DNA of 64,000 nucleotides from Pseudoalteromonas umbrosa (GTDB lineage: Bacteria; Pseudomonadota; Gammaproteobacteria; Enterobacterales; Alteromonadaceae): positions 125,416 to 189,415 of the forward strand of contig NZ_JASJUU010000007.1 of the NCBI RefSeq assembly GCF_030125375.1, in the 5' to 3' direction. The notes beneath the pieces were generated by a model that was not told the origin of the DNA, ran no database searches, and saw only the letters and a program-made list of their open reading frames with translations. Of this stretch, positions 1 to 8,334 are shown in pieces (the first letter of the stretch is position 1; the number at the start of each line of letters is the position of its first letter). A program made the position numbers and the translations under genes.

Positions 1-880
1 TTTCTACAATATTTACAACCGCTGCTAGTGGACCAATCGCGTTTGCAACATCGTTTGAACCGTGTGCAAAGGCCATACAACACGCTGTTAGAACCATTAA
101 TACAGCAAATACTTTCTCAACATTATTGAACTGCATTTGCTTATCAGCATTTGGATCCATCTTCATACGTGCAATAAACACTTTACCAATTAGACCAATC
201 AATACTGCAATACCAATTGCAAGCGCATAGCCTTCAACTGTACCTAGATTAATACCAATGTGCTTTAAACCTTTTTTGATCGTAACCAAAGACATTACAA
301 AGCCAGCTAGACCCATGTAGAAAGGTACAAAACGCTTTGCATTAGTAAGCGGTTTATCTGTATCAAAGATCAACTTTTGCGCACTCATAAAGATAAGGTA
401 AGCAATGAAGCCTGAGATTGCAGGTGTTACGACCCAGCTACCTACGATGCCGGCAACTTTGCCCCACTGAATAGCCTCACTACCTACGGCAACTAAAGCA
501 AAACCGATAATTGCACCAATGATTGAATGTGTCGTTGATACCGGCCAACCCAGTGCTGACGCTAATAACAGCCAAGTACCTGCAGCGAATAGTGCCGAGA
601 TCATACCTAACACCATTAATTCAGGGATGTCAGCAAACGGGGCTGCATCTATGATCCCTTTACGGATCGTCGACGTTACTTCACCACCTGCTAGGTAGGC
701 GCCAGCAAATTCAAAAATCATCGCAATGATGATTGCCTGCTTGATTGTAAGGGCTTTTGACCCCACTGAAGTACCCATGGCGTTTGCAACATCGTTTGCA
801 CCAATACCATAAGCCATAAAGAAACCAACTGCCGCTGCGATGAGTACTAACATCGAGCCATGAGAAGCAATGATATCCAT
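1..880 (-). CDS. pit: Inorganic phosphate transporter, PiT family (C-terminus off the window)
   Basis: This is a low-affinity inner-membrane phosphate permease of the PiT family. The frame is open from an ATG at 880 to the window edge, giving about 293 residues, so the C-terminus is missing. Two copies of the family signature are visible: GANDVANAMGTSVGSKAL near residue 28 and AHGSNDVANAIGPLAAV near residue 275. Such internal duplication is typical of PiT carriers, which have two inverted halves. Hydrophobic segments fill the intervening sequence. The DUF47 gene lies just upstream on the same strand, the usual partner of a PiT gene. Family assignment is firm. The counter-ion and whether it is PitA or PitB cannot be told. 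Confidence 0.93.
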   Translation of the reverse strand, partial: MDIIASHGSMLVLIAAAVGFFMAYGIGANDVANAMGTSVGSKALTIKQAIIIAMIFEFAGAYLAGGEVTSTIRKGIIDAAPFADIPELMVLGMISALFAAGTWLLLASALGWPVSTTHSIIGAIIGFALVAVGSEAIQWGKVAGIVGSWVVTPAISGFIAYLIFMSAQKLIFDTDKPLTNAKRFVPFYMGLAGFVMSLVTIKKGLKHIGINLGTVEGYALAIGIAVLIGLIGKVFIARMKMDPNADKQMQFNNVEKVFAVLMVLTACCMAFAHGSNDVANAIGPLAAVVNIVE

Positions 881-984
881 TGAAAAACCTTTAGTGTTTT
901 TTAAACACTGATTATGTATTTATACGCTTATCTCGTCACACTCTGATTATGAGAACACATATAAATAGTTATTAAACAAACACA

Positions 985-1028
985 ACACCGCCGCTCTCTA
1001 GTCTAGGCTTTGAGAGTAACAACGGTGT
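985..1028 (-). other. Imperfect hairpin between the DUF47 gene and pit
   Basis: Nested complementary arms ACACCG/CGGTGT (985-990 with 1023-1028) and CTCTC/GAGAG (994-998 with 1012-1016) lie between the DUF47 stop and the pit start. No T-run follows on the minus strand, so a classical terminator is unlikely. It may be an mRNA-stabilising structure that sets pit expression apart from DUF47. The base pairing is seen; the role is inferred. Confidence 0.3.
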
Positions 1029-1055
1029 ACTTCTTTATAAACTATCGCTGATAAA

Positions 1056-1733
1056 TCAGCGTGCTAACATTACCTCGAGGCGAGCACCAACACGCTCCGC
1101 GATATCAGCTAACTCCCCTACCCACTCGATTATCTTGTATAAAAACATCACATCAACCGGGTTAAGATCAGCTTCAACTTGACGAAGTTCTTGGCGAATT
1201 CTAATTTGCATGTCATCGGTATCTTGTTCAATGGCATCAAGCTCACTCAACATTTTCTCGACTAATACAACCTCACGACCTCTGAAGCCTGTTTCTAACA
1301 GCTCATCCAGCTCGTTAATCGCTTTTGAGGCTTGTTTCGTTGCATCTACACAACGAGATAGGTATGCAACAAACTCTTTTTGAATCGATTCGGGGATCAC
1401 CATTTCTCGACCAACGACTCGACCTGCGATGTCTTTGGCTTTATTGGCGATTTTGTCTTGATGGGTAATAAGTTCCAGTAGATCAGTCCGTTCAACTGGC
1501 ATAAATAGGCCGCGAGGCAGCTGAAGACGTACTTCTCGCTTAAGCGCGTCTGCTTCACGTTCTAGGTTACGAATATTAACGCGAAGTGCATCCGCTTCAG
1601 TCCACTCCCCTTTGAAGACATGTTCAAAGAACGGGATCAAGCTTTCACTGGCTTGATGCACTATCTTAATGTGCTCTTCAATCGGCTTTATAGGAGATTT
1701 TGCAAAGACTCCTAAAAACGCATTACTAGGCAT
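1056..1733 (-). CDS. DUF47 / TIGR00153 PhoU-like protein
   Basis: A 225-residue cytoplasmic helical protein of the DUF47 (TIGR00153, PhoU-like) family. These proteins are usually encoded next to a PiT phosphate transporter and are thought to adjust its activity. The sequence is rich in charged amphipathic helices with no signal peptide or membrane segment. It carries the family-like N-terminus with LGVFAKSPIKPIEEHI and a central LLELITHQDKIANKAKDIAGR helix. It sits 175 bp upstream of pit on the same strand, so the two are probably co-transcribed. The length matches the family. The exact molecular function is not established. Confidence 0.88.
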   Translation of the reverse strand: MPSNAFLGVFAKSPIKPIEEHIKIVHQASESLIPFFEHVFKGEWTEADALRVNIRNLEREADALKREVRLQLPRGLFMPVERTDLLELITHQDKIANKAKDIAGRVVGREMVIPESIQKEFVAYLSRCVDATKQASKAINELDELLETGFRGREVVLVEKMLSELDAIEQDTDDMQIRIRQELRQVEADLNPVDVMFLYKIIEWVGELADIAERVGARLEVMLAR

Positions 1734-1864
1734 AACTGACCCTTAAATCATAATTATATGCATGTGCAAAGGCCAAGTTTACAGCATTAACCGAAATTGT
1801 GAACGATTTTTATCGTGAACTTGGGATTAATCGTCCAATTTATTCCGACTAATCCCTTGTAAAT

Positions 1865-2566
1865 CTATAAAGTCTTTTCGATATCTTCTTGAGAGGTATG
1901 GCGAATATCTTTACCGTTTACAAAATAAATGACATATTCAGCGATGTTTTGACAGCGATCGCCAATACGCTCAAGTGAACGTACCGACCAAACCAAGTCC
2001 ATAATTTTTGGGATAGAGCGCGGGTCTTCCATCATATAAGTCATAATTTGGCGAGTAATCGCTTCATATTCTCTGTCAACTTTGGCATCTTCTTTATGCA
2101 CTTCAAATGCACGCTGTGCATCCATTCGTGCAAAAGAGTCCAGCACATCATGCAGCATTTTTGACACTAGGCGACCCATGTTTTCTACATTTACCAATAG
2201 GTGCTGCTGATCTTTCGTAAATGAGTCAAGTGCTACTTTGGCAATACGCTCCGCTTCGTCACCGATACGCTCCAAGTCCGCAATCGTTTTAGCAATGGCG
2301 ACGACTAATCTTAAGTCACTGGCTGCTGGCTGTCTTTTAGCAATAATACGCGTACACTCTTCATCAATGTTGACTTCCATCGCATTGACTTTGTAATCAT
2401 TTTCACTAACTTTACGCGCTTTGTCCGCATTACTAGTGCTAACGGCATCCAGTGCAAGGTTAAGTTGCTGCTCAACCAGTCCGCCCATACTTAATACATG
2501 ATTTCTTACGTTTTCTAGCTCTTCATTAAAGCGGCCAGAGATATGCTTATTAATATTGTGTTCCAT
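1865..2566 (-). CDS. phoU: Phosphate transport regulator PhoU
   Basis: A 233-residue PhoU, a cytoplasmic helical-bundle protein that links the Pst transporter to the PhoR-PhoB two-component system and represses the Pho regulon when phosphate is plentiful. Two PhoU repeats are visible, each with the E-x(4)-D-E-A-E-R-I-A or R-C-Q-N-I-A-E type metal-binding helix (DLERIGDEAERIAKVAL near residue 97, SLERIGDRCQNIAEYVIY near residue 198). It is the last gene of the pstC-pstA-pstB-phoU series on the minus strand, the classical order. PhoR and PhoB themselves are not in the window. Start ATG at 2566; length is standard. Confidence 0.96.
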   Translation of the reverse strand: MEHNINKHISGRFNEELENVRNHVLSMGGLVEQQLNLALDAVSTSNADKARKVSENDYKVNAMEVNIDEECTRIIAKRQPAASDLRLVVAIAKTIADLERIGDEAERIAKVALDSFTKDQQHLLVNVENMGRLVSKMLHDVLDSFARMDAQRAFEVHKEDAKVDREYEAITRQIMTYMMEDPRSIPKIMDLVWSVRSLERIGDRCQNIAEYVIYFVNGKDIRHTSQEDIEKTL

Positions 2567-2599
2567 CTAAAACCCTACCTTTGATAACAACCCCAACAA

Positions 2600-2620
2600 G
2601 TTGCCCAGTATGTGGGCAAC
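2600..2620 (-). other. Hairpin between pstB and phoU
   Basis: A perfect 8-bp inverted repeat, GTTGCCCA/TGGGCAAC with a 5-nt loop, lies in the 68-bp gap between pstB and phoU. No T-run follows on the minus strand. It may protect the upstream message or partly limit read-through into phoU. The structure is seen; the role is a guess. Confidence 0.4.
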
Positions 2621-2634
2621 CACACTGTCATAAA

Positions 2635-3462
2635 TTAACCGTAACGACCTGTGATGTAGTCTTCGGTCTTCTTCTTCGTTGGTGTTGTAAATAGTGTATT
2701 GGTATCTGAATACTCAATGAGCTCGCCCATATACATGAAAGCAGTTTGATCAGATACACGTGCAGCTTGTTGCATGTTATGCGTAACAATAACAACAGTA
2801 TACTTATCTTTTAAATCATTGATGAGTTCTTCGATAACCAGTGTTGAAATCGGGTCTAGTGCCGATGTTGGCTCGTCCAGCAGTAATACTTCAGGCTCAA
2901 TGGCGATGGAGCGTGCAATTACAAGACGCTGCTGCTGACCACCAGAAAGACCAAATGCACTGTCATGGAGACGGTCTTTCACTTCATCCCAAAGTGCAGC
3001 CCCGCGCAGTGAACGCTCTACAACTTCATCAAGTTTACGCTTATCTTTAATACCTTGCAGGCGAAGGCCGTAAACGACATTTTCATAAATAGATTTAGGG
3101 AAAGGGTTTGGTCTTTGGAATACCATACCCACGTTGCGTCGCAGTGCTGCAACATCAACGCTTTTATCATAGATATTTTGACCTTGAAGGTTAATTTCAC
3201 CTTCAATACGACACGTATCTACTAAGTCATTCATGCGGTTGATACAACGTAACAACGTTGACTTACCACAACCTGATGGGCCGATGAACGCAGTTACTTG
3301 ACCCTTTGGGATCAACATGTTGATTTTACTCAGAGCTTGCTTATCACCATAGTAAAGGTCAAGGTCTTTGATCTCTAAAGCGGTTTGCTCTGGGCTCAAG
3401 TTGGCAAGATCTAATTTCGTATTAGCATCTGCATTATTTACTTGTGGCGCTACTGTAATCAT
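2635..3462 (-). CDS. pstB: Phosphate ABC transporter ATPase PstB
   Basis: The 275-residue ATP-binding subunit of the high-affinity Pst phosphate importer, acting on the cytoplasmic face of the PstA/PstC channel. Visible motifs are Walker A ([19 protein letters not shown]), a Q-loop ([18 protein letters not shown]), the ABC signature [14 protein letters not shown], Walker B ([14 protein letters not shown]) and the switch histidine in [16 protein letters not shown]. The roughly 25-residue N-terminal extension before the ABC core is a little longer than in E. coli. It follows pstA by about 30 bp, so it is in the same operon. Confidence 0.97.
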   Translation of the reverse strand: MITVAPQVNNADANTKLDLANLSPEQTALEIKDLDLYYGDKQALSKINMLIPKGQVTAFIGPSGCGKSTLLRCINRMNDLVDTCRIEGEINLQGQNIYDKSVDVAALRRNVGMVFQRPNPFPKSIYENVVYGLRLQGIKDKRKLDEVVERSLRGAALWDEVKDRLHDSAFGLSGGQQQRLVIARSIAIEPEVLLLDEPTSALDPISTLVIEELINDLKDKYTVVIVTHNMQQAARVSDQTAFMYMGELIEYSDTNTLFTTPTKKKTEDYITGRYG

Positions 3463-3491
3463 AAAAGGATACCTATTTCAAATCTGTACTA

Positions 3492-5141
3492 TTAGTGCTC
3501 TAGAGCTCTGAATTTTTCGCGTAAGTGGTTACGAATGCCAATCGCTGTAATATTTAGCGCAATGATCACCGTAACAAGTAAGAAGGCTGTTGCATAGACC
3601 AATGGGCGTGCCGCCTCAACATTTGGACTTTGGAAACCAACATCATAAATATGGAAACCTAAGTGCATAAACTTACGATCTAAATGAATATAAGGGAAGT
3701 TGCCGTCAAGTGGTAAGGTTGGTGCCATTTTTACCACGCCCACTAGCATCAGAGGTGCAACCTCACCCGCTGCGCGCGCAACTGCTAAAATTAAACCTGT
3801 CATGATCGCAGGGCTGGCCATTGGCACGATAATACGCCATAGCGTCTCCGCTTTTGTTGCACCCAGTGCTAAAGAACCGTGACGGACTGAACTTGGAATA
3901 CGTGACAAACCTTCTTCAGTTGACACAATCACAACAGGTAATGTCAAAATAGCCAGTGTCAGTGCTGACCAAATTACCCCAGGCGTACCAAATACTGGAC
4001 TTGGCGCAGCTTCTGGGTAAAACAATTGGTCAATAGAGCCACCAAGCATATACACAAAGAAACCTAAGCCAAATACACCGTATACAATAGATGGTACACC
4101 TGCCAAGTTAATCACAGCAATACGGATCATCTTAGTCACGGCGTTTTTCGCTGCATACTCGTGTAAGTAAATTGCTGCTATCACACCAAATGGAGTAACA
4201 ATCACAGCCATCAACATCACCATAAAAACAGTACCGAAGATCGCAGGGAAGACACCGCCCTCGGTATTAGCTTCACGTGGGTCATCACTGATAAATTTAC
4301 CCGTTTGTGAGAAATAATGACCAACTTTAGCAAAGAAGCCCATATTATTTGGGAACCACACATCCAGTACTTGATAAAGTGGTAAAGTAACTTCTTCACC
4401 ACGCATATCGCGCACAACTACATAGTCACGCTTTGCATCACCGCGCAGCTCAAACAAGCGCTTTTCAAACACTTTGTAGTCTTCGCGAAGCTGTGCACGC
4501 TGCGCTTCTAAGTCTGCTTTAATTTCAGCTGTTAGCTCATTATCAAGTTGATAACCACGCTCCTTTAAGCGCAATCTTTCAAGCTCATAATTAATATGGC
4601 CAATATCGCCATTTTGAAGATCTAATGCTTCTTCATTTAAATCTACGGCGCGCTCAACTAACTCTTCTAAACGCGCAACTGGATTTTGCGAGACCACCTG
4701 ACCATCTTCGATAACGCGAACAACATAACCATAAAAGTTACCGTTTTTACTACGTTCAAAAACAGCCATCTCTTCAGGCGCTGATTGACTTTGAATATCC
4801 GTTGTTAAAATCCAACGAAAATCTAGCTCAACAAATTCACGGTTACCGGTTTTAACTAGAAGACGCTCTACATACTCGTCTTGATAATCCGATAAATCAT
4901 ACCCAGCAGCTACTAAGCGCTCTTTAGGCACCATTTCACGGTCGTAGATTTCACCGATAACTGTTTGCTTCGCAACAGAACCTTCAAGCTCAAACTGCAC
5001 AACTTCTGTTGGCCAAAAGAAGCTCAACCCTTTCCACGCGATCATTGCCAATAGGCCAATCACCGAGATTAAACTGATGCTGACTGCACCACCTGTCATC
5101 CAGATCCACGGAGATCCTGACTTAAACCATTGTCTTACCAT
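3492..5141 (-). CDS. pstA: Phosphate ABC transporter permease PstA, enlarged form
   Basis: One of the two channel-forming permease subunits of the Pst importer. At 549 residues it is nearly twice the classical size of about 300. After a first membrane helix (about 17-40) a long extracytoplasmic stretch follows, with a charged predicted coiled coil around residues 165-235 rich in Leu, Glu, Arg and Lys. The permease core with five helices begins near residue 300 and includes the binding-protein-dependent transport motif around LALGATKAETLWRIIVPMA. Enlarged PstA with a DUF3333-type N-terminus is, as I recall, common in Vibrio and Alteromonadales. GGAG precedes the ATG at 5141. It is separated from pstC by 12 bp. 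Confidence 0.95.
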   Translation of the reverse strand: MVRQWFKSGSPWIWMTGGAVSISLISVIGLLAMIAWKGLSFFWPTEVVQFELEGSVAKQTVIGEIYDREMVPKERLVAAGYDLSDYQDEYVERLLVKTGNREFVELDFRWILTTDIQSQSAPEEMAVFERSKNGNFYGYVVRVIEDGQVVSQNPVARLEELVERAVDLNEEALDLQNGDIGHINYELERLRLKERGYQLDNELTAEIKADLEAQRAQLREDYKVFEKRLFELRGDAKRDYVVVRDMRGEEVTLPLYQVLDVWFPNNMGFFAKVGHYFSQTGKFISDDPREANTEGGVFPAIFGTVFMVMLMAVIVTPFGVIAAIYLHEYAAKNAVTKMIRIAVINLAGVPSIVYGVFGLGFFVYMLGGSIDQLFYPEAAPSPVFGTPGVIWSALTLAILTLPVVIVSTEEGLSRIPSSVRHGSLALGATKAETLWRIIVPMASPAIMTGLILAVARAAGEVAPLMLVGVVKMAPTLPLDGNFPYIHLDRKFMHLGFHIYDVGFQSPNVEAARPLVYATAFLLVTVIIALNITAIGIRNHLREKFRALEH

Positions 5142-5153
5142 GTCATTACTCCA

Positions 5154-7388
5154 TTACATCGAGCTGTATTTATCACGTAACTGCTGGCGAACAAATTCAG
5201 CAACCGTGTTAAAGATAAATGTAAAAATAAACAGTACAAAAGCGGCTAAGAATAGAATTCGGTAGTGAGAACTACCCACTTCTGATTCCGGCATTTCCAC
5301 AGCAATGTTTGCGGCAAGCGTACGCATACCTTGGAAGATACTCCAATCCATAATTGGCGTATTACCCGTTGCCATCAGTACAATCATGGTCTCACCCACA
5401 GCACGACCTAGGCCCATCATGACCGCAGAGAAAATACCTGGGCTCGCTGTCAATAGAACCACACGAACCAGTGTCTGCCACTGTGTTGCGCCCAGTGCCA
5501 AAGAGCCGTTTGATAAATGCTTTGGCACACTGAATACTGCGTCTTCAGCAATAGAGAAAATAGTTGGAATCACCGCAAAGCCCATCGCAATACCCACCAC
5601 CAAGGAGTTACGTTGGTCGAACGTTAGGCCTAATTCATTGGTTAGATACTGACGAACATTGCCGCCAAACATCCAAACTTCAATGCTGTCACTGATTGCA
5701 AAAGACAACCAACCGATGAAAAGAACAACAGGGATAAGTAATACAGAATGCCAGCCATCTGGCAACAAGTGACGGATTTGCTTCGGCAATTTAGTCCAGC
5801 CAAATGCTGTTGCAAGAATAGAAATCGGCAACAATATCAGCAATGCAACGATGGCAGGTAGATGCGCTTCAATCAGTGGCGCTAACCAAAGGCCTGCTAA
5901 GAAACCCAAGATCACTGTTGGTAAAGCTTCCATGATCTCTACTGTAGGCTTGACCACTCGACGTAGCTCCGGCGACATGAAATAAGCTGTATAAATGGCT
6001 GCTGACAGCGCAATTGGTACTGCAAATAACATCGCATACATAGCCGCCTTGATCGTACCAAATGAGATTGGTACCAAGGAGAATTTAGACTCGAAGTCAT
6101 CACTTGCTGAGGTTGACTGCCAAGTGTATGCAGGCTCAGGGTAACCTTCGTACCACACTTCTTGCCACAGTGCAGACCAAGTCACTTCTGGGTGCTCATT
6201 GTGAAGCTCAACTACGCTTAAAGTCTTGTCAGATAGCAACAACGCGGCATTGGCACGAGGTGATACTGCGAATTGCTCAATCGCCCCATCAGTGACTTTA
6301 CCTTGCCAAAGGTGCGCTTCACTTGTTGTATAGTAAAGCCCTAACTCACCAGTATTGGTCGTGGTGAAGAAAGTACGACGATAGAACTCACTGAAGATAT
6401 CAACTTGCGCACCTGCGATACTCTCAAATGCACGGATCTTGGCAAACTGACGCCCGTCATCCGTATTGACTTCAAACCACTGCGACACTTCGCCATTATC
6501 GTTACTGATCATCAATGAGTTAGCGCCCGCTAATAAACTCATATTAACTAGATTGGCGTTTTCTTCATTTGCGGCAAGCAACTGAATCTGCTCTACCTCA
6601 TCAGCAAAACGCGTGTCAAATACGTAAATCTGGTTTGCCGAGCGAATAAATACACGGGTGGTGTCTGGCGATATCAACATTTCATCAATACGCCCTTCAA
6701 TCGGCAATAAGCTGCGCTCAACCGCCCACTCTATTTCGCCAGAGAACATATTCTCCTCAGCACTAAACGAGGCAAAGATAACGCGCTTATCCTCTGTTTG
6801 CGCGATCACCGCGGTTTTATCTTCATAATGACTGAAAGCAAATTGCTTGATCGCTTGCCCTTGCTCATCAACGACCAGCTGAACGCCATCTAGCGGATAA
6901 CTCAAGCGTGGCTTCATTACACGCTCATTCCCAGGGAATGAGATCAGAAAACTTGGTTTCACTAACTGGATTTGACCATTATCTAAGCCATAGGCATATA
7001 TACCTAAAAAAGGTGCGCTCTGTGCAAAACTATTCACTTGGCCGTCTAACTCAACGGTTAGAGAGCTCAGCTGCTCACCAGACTTTTCGCCTTTGATTTG
7101 ATAAAAATCAACTTGCCCCGCACTATCAAGTAGGTAAGCAATTTCGGTTTGCTCTTCCATACCTAATCCGTAATACGTTTTATCACTTTGAAGAGCTAAT
7201 TCCGTGCGTTTAGTCACACTTGCTGATTCAAATATCGGCTGTACAACATAAAGTAAGTAAAAGAAGATCAGAAGCAAAGCAACCAATACCATCACCCCAC
7301 CCGAGGTAATGCCAAATTGGGCAAAGCGGTCTTTAAAGAGACGGCTTCTATCCGTTTTGAAGGACGGTTTTTGCGGATTGGAAGTCAT
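5154..7388 (-). CDS. pstC: Phosphate ABC transporter permease PstC with large periplasmic domain
   Basis: The second Pst channel subunit, 744 residues against about 320 in E. coli. An N-terminal helix (about 26-50) is followed by some 380 residues of soluble, beta-rich sequence with recurring aromatic/hydrophobic strand patterns reminiscent of a beta-propeller, then by the permease core from about residue 450. The core carries SNGSLALGATQWQTLVRVVL, the EAA-type loop that contacts PstB. ATG at 7388 is preferred to the upstream TTG because AAGGTG lies just before it. First gene of pstCAB-phoU, behind a Pho box. No pstS is adjacent, so the binding protein must be encoded elsewhere. Confidence 0.95.
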   Translation of the reverse strand: MTSNPQKPSFKTDRSRLFKDRFAQFGITSGGVMVLVALLLIFFYLLYVVQPIFESASVTKRTELALQSDKTYYGLGMEEQTEIAYLLDSAGQVDFYQIKGEKSGEQLSSLTVELDGQVNSFAQSAPFLGIYAYGLDNGQIQLVKPSFLISFPGNERVMKPRLSYPLDGVQLVVDEQGQAIKQFAFSHYEDKTAVIAQTEDKRVIFASFSAEENMFSGEIEWAVERSLLPIEGRIDEMLISPDTTRVFIRSANQIYVFDTRFADEVEQIQLLAANEENANLVNMSLLAGANSLMISNDNGEVSQWFEVNTDDGRQFAKIRAFESIAGAQVDIFSEFYRRTFFTTTNTGELGLYYTTSEAHLWQGKVTDGAIEQFAVSPRANAALLLSDKTLSVVELHNEHPEVTWSALWQEVWYEGYPEPAYTWQSTSASDDFESKFSLVPISFGTIKAAMYAMLFAVPIALSAAIYTAYFMSPELRRVVKPTVEIMEALPTVILGFLAGLWLAPLIEAHLPAIVALLILLPISILATAFGWTKLPKQIRHLLPDGWHSVLLIPVVLFIGWLSFAISDSIEVWMFGGNVRQYLTNELGLTFDQRNSLVVGIAMGFAVIPTIFSIAEDAVFSVPKHLSNGSLALGATQWQTLVRVVLLTASPGIFSAVMMGLGRAVGETMIVLMATGNTPIMDWSIFQGMRTLAANIAVEMPESEVGSSHYRILFLAAFVLFIFTFIFNTVAEFVRQQLRDKYSSM

Positions 7389-7436
7389 CAAAACACCTTT
7401 TTATTATCAAGTTGCGGCGCATTATATTTCATCAAG

Positions 7437-7454
7437 ATGACAGTTATGTTACAT
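7437..7454 (-). promoter_or_regulatory. Probable Pho box upstream of pstC
   Basis: Read on the minus strand the site is ATGTAAC-ATAA-CTGTCAT. This is two 7-bp PhoB half-sites at 11-bp spacing with the usual AT-rich spacer; the second half is a perfect CTGTCAT and the first is weaker. It lies about 50 bp upstream of pstC, where PhoB would activate. The match is seen; PhoB binding is inferred from the known consensus. Confidence 0.55.
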
Positions 7455-7659
7455 CAGCCATGATGAATTTGTTCCTTTTTTTAACTTTTATTACGCCCAC
7501 GCAAATCCTCTATTGAATGCATTGCGTTTTCATTTGCATTTGTTTACAAAGCAAGCCGTATCTGATTGGAAATATCTCTGACTTTTACTAGCCTTAAAGA
7601 GCGATTAATCGCTTTTCCACCACCGCCATAAAGGCATTTAATAATAAGAGACATGTGAT

Positions 7660-8166
7660 ATGAAGCAGTTAGTATTAACACTTATAGGTAAGGACCGACC
7701 TGGTCTCGTAGAAGAAATATCTGCCACAATTTTACAGCACCATGGTAACTGGGCGACCAGTAACTTAAGCCATTTAGCTGGTCAATTTGCAGGTATCGTA
7801 CTCGTAGAAGTTGCAGAAGAGCATTTACAAGCATTACAAGATGCACTTCATACATTACCAGAGCTTGAGGTCCGCATTGAACACGGCGAGCACAGCAAGC
7901 CTGAAACTCAAATAGAAAAACTCAACTTGGTTATCACGGGCAATGATCGTCCAGGTATCATCCAAGAGCTTTCAACCGTCATTCGTCACAAAGGCGCAAA
8001 CATTACGCACCTGAATTCTAGACAACAAAGCGCACCTAACTGGGGGCTACCAATTTTCAGTGCTTTTGCCACTGTCAGCCTACCTCCAGGTATGGATAAA
8101 GAGCATGTTGTGGATGCATTAGAAGCCATCACCAGTGACCTCATTGTGGACGTTGAACCCGACTAA
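7660..8166 (+). CDS. gcvR: Glycine cleavage system regulator GcvR-like, two ACT domains
   Basis: A 168-residue soluble protein made of two ACT domains (about 3-75 and 85-165), each opening with the family pattern of a beta strand followed by DRPG: LTLIGKDRPGLVEEIS and LVITGNDRPGIIQELS. GcvR in E. coli binds glycine and antagonises the activator GcvA at the glycine cleavage operon. No gcv gene is present here, which is normal. It stands alone between the divergent pst operon and ppk, with its own upstream gap. It could be an ACT-domain paralogue with a different target. Confidence 0.85.
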   Translation: MKQLVLTLIGKDRPGLVEEISATILQHHGNWATSNLSHLAGQFAGIVLVEVAEEHLQALQDALHTLPELEVRIEHGEHSKPETQIEKLNLVITGNDRPGIIQELSTVIRHKGANITHLNSRQQSAPNWGLPIFSAFATVSLPPGMDKEHVVDALEAITSDLIVDVEPD

Positions 8167-8269
8167 TTTTTGATTTTAAACATACCAACAAATCAAATAT
8201 ATTCTACACTCATATGGCAGACAGGTTTGACCACTGCCATATCTTCTCTTCTTTGCTCGGTTGTACCCG

Positions 8270-8287
8270 CTGTCATATAAGTGTCAC
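8270..8287 (+). promoter_or_regulatory. Pho box upstream of ppk-ppx
   Basis: The sequence CTGTCAT-ATAA-GTGTCAC matches the PhoB consensus of two CTGTCAT-like repeats with a 4-bp AT spacer in all but two or three positions. A weaker third repeat (TGGACAT) follows in phase at 8292. A possible -10 (TAGAAT at 8303-8308) lies about 15 bp after the second repeat, a suitable distance for a PhoB-dependent promoter lacking a -35. The ppk start follows within 50 bp. Confidence 0.75.
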
Positions 8288-8334
8288 ATTCTGGACATAC
8301 TCTAGAATAAGCTATCGTTACTATGGAATGTAAA

